Positions 59,340 through 64,000 of a DNA stretch of 64,000 nucleotides are shown piece after piece. Under the pieces are notes generated by a model. That model searched no databases, had not been told where the DNA came from, and saw only the letters and a list, made by a program, of their open reading frames with translations. The stretch is from Streptantibioticus cattleyicolor NRRL 8057 = DSM 46488. GTDB lineage: Bacteria > Actinomycetota > Actinomycetes > Streptomycetales > Streptomycetaceae. Both the position numbers and the translations under genes were made by a program. The stretch lies in assembly GCF_000240165.1 (NCBI RefSeq), contig NC_017586.1:5221228-5285227 (forward strand), read 5' to 3'. How positions within the stretch are numbered: the first letter of the stretch is position 1; the number at the start of each line of letters is the position of its first letter.

Positions 59340-61145
59340 TCAACCCTGCTCACCCGCCTTTTTGCGGCCCGGCAGGAACTCCTGGACCTTCGCCTTCAGC
59401 CCCTGCTTGACCATGTCGCCCCGGTCGGCGTCGCCCTTGAGGATGGCGGCGGCGGTGGCCTCCATCTGGTCCCAGGTGGCGTGCGGCGGGATCGGCGGCA
59501 CCGCCGGATCGGTGAGGAACTCCAGCACCACCGGCCCGTCGGCGTCGAGCGCGTGCTGCCAGGCGGAGACCACGCCCTCGGGCTTCTCCACCCGGATCCC
59601 GGTCAGCCCCAGCGACTCGGCGAAGGCCGCGTAGTGCACGTCCGGGATCGACTGCGACGGCAGGAACTGCGGCGAACCGCTCATCGACCGCATCTCCCAG
59701 GTCACCTGGTTGAGGTCCTGGTTGTTCCACACCGCCACGATCAGCCGCGGATCGCTCCACTCGCCGCGGTACTTGGCGACGGTGATCAGCTCCGCCATCC
59801 CGTTCATCTGCATCGCGCCGTCCCCGACCAGCGCGATCGCCGGCCGGTCCGGATGGGCGAACTTCGCCCCGATCGCGTACGGCACCCCGCTGCCCATGGT
59901 CGCCAGCGTCCCCGACAGCGAACCGCGCATCCGGCCGCGCATCCGCACATGGCGCGCGTACCAGTTGGCCACCGAACCGGAGTCGCAGGTGAGCACGGCG
60001 TCCTCGGGCAGCAGCGGATCGAGGGCGTGGGCGACCAGTTCGGGGTTGATCGGGTCGGCCGACTGCTCGGCCCGCCGCGCCATCACCCCGTGCCACTTCT
60101 CCACGCCCGCGATCACGCCCTCCTGCCAGCCGCGGTCCGTCTTCCGCTCCAGCTTGGGCAGCAGCCGCAGCAGCGTGGCTCGCGCGTCGCCGACCAGGTT
60201 GACCTCGTACGGGTAGCGCATCCCCACCATGTGCGGATCGAGGTCGATCTGCACCCCGCGCGCGCTGCCGTAGTCCGGCATGAACTGCGCGTACGGGAAG
60301 CTCGACCCGATGGTCAGCAGCGTGTCGCAGTCCCGCATCAGCTCGTAGGAGGGACGGGAGCCCAGCAGCCCCACCGGGCCGGTGACGTACGGGAGTTCGT
60401 CGCTGAGCACGTCCTTGCCGAGCAGCGCCTTGGCCACCCCGGCGCCCAGGATGTCGGCCGCCTGCTCCACCTCCGCGCGGGCCCCGGCGGCGCCCTGGCC
60501 CACCAGGATCGCCACCTTCTCGCCGGCGTTGAGCACCTCGGCGGCCCGGTCCACCGCGTCCGCGTCCGGCAGCGGCGACCAGCCGGACAGGCCCATGCTG
60601 GACGGCACCATCTTGAAGGCGTGGGTGGGCGGGGAGTACTCCAGCTCCTGCACGTCCGCCGGGATGATCACCGCGGTCGGGCAGCGCCGGGAGTACGCGG
60701 TGCGGATCGCCCGGTCCAGCACGTTGGGCAGCTGCTCGGGGACGTTGACGGTCTCCACGAACTCGGCGGCCACGTCCTTGTAGAGCGTGTGCAGGTCGAC
60801 CTCCTGCTGGTACGAGCCGCCCATCGCGCTGCGGTTGGTCTGCCCGACGATCGCCACCACCGGGACGTGGTCGAGCTTGGCGTCGTACAACCCGTTGAGC
60901 AGGTGGATCGCCCCCGGCCCCGAGGTCGCCGCGCAGACCGCGACCTTGCCGGTGAACTTGGCGTACCCCACCGCCTCGAACGCCGCCATCTCCTCGTGCC
61001 GCGCCTGGATGAACCGCGGATCGTCACCGGCCCGGGCCCACGCGGCCAGCAGCCCGTTGATGCCATCACCCGGATAGGCGAACACATGGGTGATGCCCCA
61101 CTCCCGCAGCCGGGCGAGGACGTAGTCGGACACCTTGGTACTCAT
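59340..61145 (-). CDS. Thiamine-diphosphate enzyme, pyruvate-oxidase-like
   Basis: A 601-residue ThDP enzyme of the pyruvate oxidase/acetolactate synthase group. The cofactor-activating glutamate is in ARHEEMAAFEAVGYAKFTG near residue 50; TSGPGAIHLLNGL follows. The ThDP-binding site is the GDG-to-NN motif: VGDGAMQMNGMAEL near 430 and IVAVWNNQDLN 25 residues on. Residues about 185-330 are the central domain. Probably decarboxylates pyruvate or another 2-keto acid. The ATG at 61145 has AAGGAG 6 bases upstream. First gene of the minus-strand operon, behind a SigB-like promoter. Confidence 0.9.
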   Translation of the reverse strand: MSTKVSDYVLARLREWGITHVFAYPGDGINGLLAAWARAGDDPRFIQARHEEMAAFEAVGYAKFTGKVAVCAATSGPGAIHLLNGLYDAKLDHVPVVAIVGQTNRSAMGGSYQQEVDLHTLYKDVAAEFVETVNVPEQLPNVLDRAIRTAYSRRCPTAVIIPADVQELEYSPPTHAFKMVPSSMGLSGWSPLPDADAVDRAAEVLNAGEKVAILVGQGAAGARAEVEQAADILGAGVAKALLGKDVLSDELPYVTGPVGLLGSRPSYELMRDCDTLLTIGSSFPYAQFMPDYGSARGVQIDLDPHMVGMRYPYEVNLVGDARATLLRLLPKLERKTDRGWQEGVIAGVEKWHGVMARRAEQSADPINPELVAHALDPLLPEDAVLTCDSGSVANWYARHVRMRGRMRGSLSGTLATMGSGVPYAIGAKFAHPDRPAIALVGDGAMQMNGMAELITVAKYRGEWSDPRLIVAVWNNQDLNQVTWEMRSMSGSPQFLPSQSIPDVHYAAFAESLGLTGIRVEKPEGVVSAWQHALDADGPVVLEFLTDPAVPPIPPHATWDQMEATAAAILKGDADRGDMVKQGLKAKVQEFLPGRKKAGEQG

Positions 61146-61192
61146 CAGCGGCTCCTTCGCACGGTGGACGGGGCCCGGATCCACGCTCGCGG

Positions 61193-61217
61193 GTATCCGC
61201 CGACCGGCGGCGGAAAC
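61193..61217 (-). promoter_or_regulatory. SigB-like promoter of the ThDP-enzyme operon
   Basis: On the minus strand GTTT (61217-61214), 15 bases, GGATAC (61198-61193), one mismatch from GTTT-N15-GGGTAC. It ends 47 bases before the ATG. Confidence 0.5.
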
Positions 61218-61358
61218 CTGTTGGGCTTACTGTCGGAGAGAAGGCAACGCACGCCGGGCCGCACCGGCCACCCGAGCGAAGGAGTACCGCCCGGCGCACC
61301 ACGCAGACCGGTGCCCGGCCGGGCCGGGCACAGGACCAACGCATCCGTAAAGCGGAAT

Positions 61359-61383
61359 GTTTGGGGGCCTTGGGCCCGGGCAC
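61359..61383 (+). promoter_or_regulatory. SigB-like promoter of the sigma factor gene
   Basis: GTTT (61359-61362), 15 bases, GGGCAC (61378-61383), one mismatch from consensus, about 225 bases before the sigma-factor ATG. It would allow self-activation. The rest of the 464-base spacer 61146-61609 shows no gene. Confidence 0.42.
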
Positions 61384-61609
61384 GCGAACCTCCGTGCTTC
61401 GGACCGGAGGCACGCCCGTCGGGGCAGGTCACGCCTGCTCCGGCCGCGCGAGGGCACACCGGTCCGGGCGCCCGGATCCGGACGCAGGGCAGGCGCGGGA
61501 GAACGGCTCCAGGAGGGCCGGTCCCCCCGCCGAACGGTGGCCCAGCGGTCACAACACAACCCAACCCGCGCGGCATCGAGACTCCACCCAGCCAGGAGCC
61601 GAGGTCACC

Positions 61610-62494
61610 ATGCGTCGTACCCCCGATTCCCACCCGGCCGGCCCCGCCAGGACCCGCAAGCGCCCGGCAGCCGCCACAGCCACCGCCACCGCCGCCCGTC
61701 ACCCCGCCCGGCCGCACCGCGCCCGGCGCACCTCCCACCCGCACGACGACGCCCCCGACACCACCGACGCCTTCCGCCGGATAGCCACCCTGCCGGACGG
61801 CCCGGAACGGGACCGGCTGCGCAAGGAGGTGGTGGCGGCGTGGATACCCATGGCCGAACGCCTCGCCACCCGGTTCCGCAACCGCGGCGAGGCCGTCGAG
61901 GACCTCAAGCAGGTGGCCGCGCTCGGCCTGGTCAAGGCCGTCGACCGGTACGACCCGGAACGCGGCACCGCGTTCGCCAGCTTCGCGGTGCCCACCGTGG
62001 TCGGTGAGGTCAAACGCCACTTCCGCGACCACCTGTGGGGGCTGCACGTACCCCGCCGGGTGCAGGAACTGCGCAACCGGGTCCGTACCGCCCGCAACGA
62101 CCTGACCCAGTCCATCGACGGACGCGGCCCCACCGTCGCCGAGATCGCCGAACACGCCGGGCTCAGCGAGGAGGAGGTGCTCCTCGGCCTGGAGGCGATC
62201 GACAGCTTCTCCACCATGTCGCTCGACGCCGAACTGCCCGGCTCCGACGGCTACACGCTGGTCGACACCCTCGGCCTGCCCGACCCCGGCATGGACGCCG
62301 TGGTCGACCGGGAATCGGTCAAACCCCGGCTGCGGCAACTACCCGAACGCGAACGCACCATCTTGTACCTGCGGTTCTTCGACGACATGACGCAAAGCCA
62401 GATAGCCCGCATCATGGGCATCTCGCAAATGCACGTCTCCCGGCTGATCAACCGAACCTGCGCCCGGCTGCGCGCCGAGATCCTGGCCGAGTGA
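61610..62494 (+). CDS. SigB/SigF/SigG-family RNA polymerase sigma factor
   Basis: A 294-residue group 3 sigma factor. The first 45 residues are basic, proline/alanine-rich and disordered. Region 2 contains MAERLATRFRNRGEAVEDLKQ, the VAALGLVKAVDRYDPERGTAFAS core-binding and -10 contacts, and VPTVVGEVKRHFRDHLW. Region 3 is VPRRVQELRNRVRTARNDL. Region 4 has LPERERTILYLRFFDDMTQS and the helix-turn-helix IARIMGISQMHVSRLINR. The family directs stress and developmental genes from GNNT...GGGTAC promoters and is usually held by an anti-sigma factor; none is beside it. The ATG at 61610 follows GAGG. Candidate regulator of the genes at 49-61 kb. Confidence 0.93.
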   Translation: MRRTPDSHPAGPARTRKRPAAATATATAARHPARPHRARRTSHPHDDAPDTTDAFRRIATLPDGPERDRLRKEVVAAWIPMAERLATRFRNRGEAVEDLKQVAALGLVKAVDRYDPERGTAFASFAVPTVVGEVKRHFRDHLWGLHVPRRVQELRNRVRTARNDLTQSIDGRGPTVAEIAEHAGLSEEEVLLGLEAIDSFSTMSLDAELPGSDGYTLVDTLGLPDPGMDAVVDRESVKPRLRQLPERERTILYLRFFDDMTQSQIARIMGISQMHVSRLINRTCARLRAEILAE

Positions 62495-62539
62495 GAGGCC
62501 CCGCGCCCGTGCCGGGCCCGGCACCACCGGAGGTGGCCG

Positions 62540-63724
62540 ATGCGGTGGACCCCTGGCACCCCGGCCGCCCCCACCGATCCCGGGCTGCCGGTCCCGCCGT
62601 GGCTCGCCGAACGGCTGGCCGGCGCCGCGGGGCGGGCCCGGGCGGTGCCGGTCGGCGGCGCCCGCCTGGTACGTGAGGCGGCGGCCGGCTACTGGGAGCG
62701 GCGCGGACTGCCCACCACCCCGGAACGGGTGCTGCTCGCCCCCGGGCCCGGCCCGCTGCTGCTGGCGCTGCTCGCGGTGGCCGGCGGCGACCTGGTGGTG
62801 GCCCGCCCGCACCCCGCCTGGTACCCCGGGCCGGCCGCGCTGCTGGGCCGCCGGGTCCACCCGGTGTCCGCCCCGGCCGAATGCGGCGGCGTCCCCGACC
62901 CGGTGGCGCTGCTGGAGACGGTGCGCCGGGCCCGCGCCGAGGGCGGCCGGCCCCGGCTGGTGATGCTCACCGTCGCCGACGACCCCACCGGCACCGTCGT
63001 CCCGCCCGAACTGGTGCGCGAGGTGTGCGAGGCGGTCACCGACGCCGGACTGCTCGCGGTCTCCGACGAGACCTACCGCGACCTGCCGCACGACCCGCAC
63101 ACCGTGCTGCTCAGCCCCGCCGAGGCGCTGCACGGCCGCACCCTGGTCCTCACCGACCTCGCGGGCGCGCTGCTGCCGCCCGGCTGGCCCGCCGCCGTGC
63201 TGCGTTTCCCGCTCGAAGGGCCGGCCGCCGCCCTGGCCGAGCCGGTCCGCGCGGCGCTCGCCGCGCAGCGCGCCCACCCGGCCGCCCCGGTCGCCGAAGC
63301 CGCCCGCTACGCCCTGGCGGAACCGGCCACGGTACGGGAGCACACCGCCGCCGCGGCCCGGCTGCACGCCACGGTGGCCCGCGCCGCGCACCGCGTGGTC
63401 ACCGAAGCCGGGGCGCTCTGCCCGCCGCCCGGGGCCGGCTTCCACCTCTACCCCGACCTCGGCGCGCTGCGCCCGGCCCTCGCGCCGCGCGGCGTCACCG
63501 GCGCCGCCGCCCTGGAGACCCGGCTGCCCGGTGCGCACGGCGGCCACCACTTCGGCGACGACCCGGCCGGACTGCGGGTCCGGCTGGACGTCCCCGCGCT
63601 GTACGGCGGTACGGACGGCGAACGCGCCGCCGCGCTGGCCGCCGCCGACCCGCCGCGGCTCCCGCATGTCGCCGAGGCGTTGACCCGGCTCCGCGCAGCC
63701 TTCGCCGAACTGACGACAGGGTGA
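62540..63724 (+). CDS. Aminotransferase class I/II-fold protein without PLP lysine
   Basis: A 394-residue protein with the fold-type I aminotransferase layout: PERVLLAPGPGPLLLALLAV near residue 62, the substrate-loop DDPTGTVVPPELV near 147 (family NPNNPTG), AVSDETYRDL near 178 with the conserved Asp and Tyr, and the carboxylate-binding arginine in LRVRLDVPALYG near 355. At the Schiff-base position the sequence is LVLTDLAGALLPPGWPAAVL instead of SFSK...GWR, and I find no lysine anywhere in the protein. It therefore cannot form the usual internal aldimine. GGAGG lies 6 bases before the ATG, 45 bases after the sigma-factor gene. Confidence 0.85.
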   Translation: MRWTPGTPAAPTDPGLPVPPWLAERLAGAAGRARAVPVGGARLVREAAAGYWERRGLPTTPERVLLAPGPGPLLLALLAVAGGDLVVARPHPAWYPGPAALLGRRVHPVSAPAECGGVPDPVALLETVRRARAEGGRPRLVMLTVADDPTGTVVPPELVREVCEAVTDAGLLAVSDETYRDLPHDPHTVLLSPAEALHGRTLVLTDLAGALLPPGWPAAVLRFPLEGPAAALAEPVRAALAAQRAHPAAPVAEAARYALAEPATVREHTAAAARLHATVARAAHRVVTEAGALCPPPGAGFHLYPDLGALRPALAPRGVTGAAALETRLPGAHGGHHFGDDPAGLRVRLDVPALYGGTDGERAAALAAADPPRLPHVAEALTRLRAAFAELTTG

Positions 63725-63775
63725 TTTACGGTCGTCGGGGCGCCCCCACATCCGCCCCGGACGATTGGAGCCGTG

Positions 63776-64000
63776 ATGACCGATCAGGCCGACCCCCGGA
63801 CCGAGCAGGGCGGATACACCACGGCACGGAACCGGCCCCGGCCCCTGGGGGAGCGGCGCCAGTGGCCGAGATCCTTCGCCGGCCGCCTCACCGGCCCGCT
63901 CCCCGGTTTCCTGGAGCTGGCCCAGGCCGGCCGGCCGGTCTTCCGGCCGCGCGCCGACCCCGCCCAGGTCGCCGCCCTGCCGTACGACCCCGCCCCGCTG
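63776..64000 (+). CDS. Unrecognised protein, 3' end cut by window edge
   Basis: The first 75 codons of a gene: TDQADPRTEQGG, a basic segment RPRPLGERRQWPRSFAGRL, then PLPGFLELAQAGRPVFRPRA. TTGGAG lies 5 bases before the ATG (a GTG one codon earlier is possible). No hydrophobic segment so far and no family recognised. Codon use is typical of the window, so it is probably a real gene. Confidence 0.7.
   Translation, partial: MTDQADPRTEQGGYTTARNRPRPLGERRQWPRSFAGRLTGPLPGFLELAQAGRPVFRPRADPAQVAALPYDPAPL

Overview
The window looks like a piece of a Streptomyces (or close Streptomycetaceae) chromosome. The DNA is extremely G+C-rich with GC-biased third codon positions, many starts are GTG or TTG, and the gene content is typical of streptomycetes: SpoIIE-type phosphatase with a kinase-like domain, SigB/F/G-family sigma factor, SAV_2336-type protein, and the pssA-psd-ethylmalonyl-CoA-ccr-TetR order. 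No rRNA, tRNA, CRISPR array, insertion sequence or prophage was recognised.

Layout. 0-1.8 kb: 3' part of a gamma-glutamyltransferase-like gene. 1.8-8.7 kb: a tightly coupled minus-strand operon (trypco1 small protein, trypsin-VMAP-C protein, MoxR AAA+ ATPase, and a large vWA-like/pseudokinase/ParA-like protein) that has the composition of a vWA-MoxR-VMAP NTP-dependent conflict system. 9-11.7 kb: glycerate kinase, then phosphatidylethanolamine synthesis genes pssA and psd. 11.9-20.2 kb: ethylmalonyl-CoA pathway genes (methylsuccinyl-CoA dehydrogenase, MaoC hydratase, ethylmalonyl-CoA mutase, ccr), a TetR regulator and a fused 3-hydroxyacyl-CoA dehydrogenase; the lyase gene expected between hydratase and mutase is absent. 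20.6-21.5 kb: a 59-codon remnant-like gene divergent from an SRPBCC protein. 21.9-29.8 kb: an MFS transporter fused to three carboxypeptidase-regulatory-like repeats, a multipass membrane protein, a PAS/GAF/SpoIIE/HATPase phosphatase and a methyltransferase. 29.8-35.2 kb: inverted DnaA boxes followed by a four-gene peptidase operon (M55 D-aminopeptidase, M20, S9, S66 LD-carboxypeptidase) suggestive of wall-peptide recycling. 35.2-38.2 kb: a membrane protein divergent from a two-component system with tandem palindromes between them. 38.3-46.9 kb: a mannose-glycan region (GH47, NADAR, DUF5107, a degenerate tandem-repeat array, GH92) in which GH47 and GH92 share the same LacI-type operator motif. 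47.1-48.9 kb: secreted SGNH hydrolase and a quinone-reductase-like enzyme.

49-64 kb is best explained as a general-stress region. It has an SseB-like protein, a PAP2-diacylglycerol kinase fusion, ChaB, a Hrp1-like CBS protein, DUF2795, hemerythrin, GNAT, an Rv2629/Vms1-like protein and DUF6158. A five-gene minus-strand sugar-oxidation operon follows (ThDP enzyme, membrane protein, gluconate-dehydrogenase subunit 3, GMC oxidoreductase, enolase-superfamily enzyme), and then a SigB/F/G-type sigma factor gene. Several of these transcription units, and the sigma gene itself, are preceded by GNNT-N15-GGGTAC-like promoters, so the sigma factor (or a paralogue) probably controls its neighbours. The last complete gene is an aminotransferase-fold protein with no lysine at all; an unrecognised gene runs off the right edge.

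All family assignments come from reading motifs by eye; no database search was possible.
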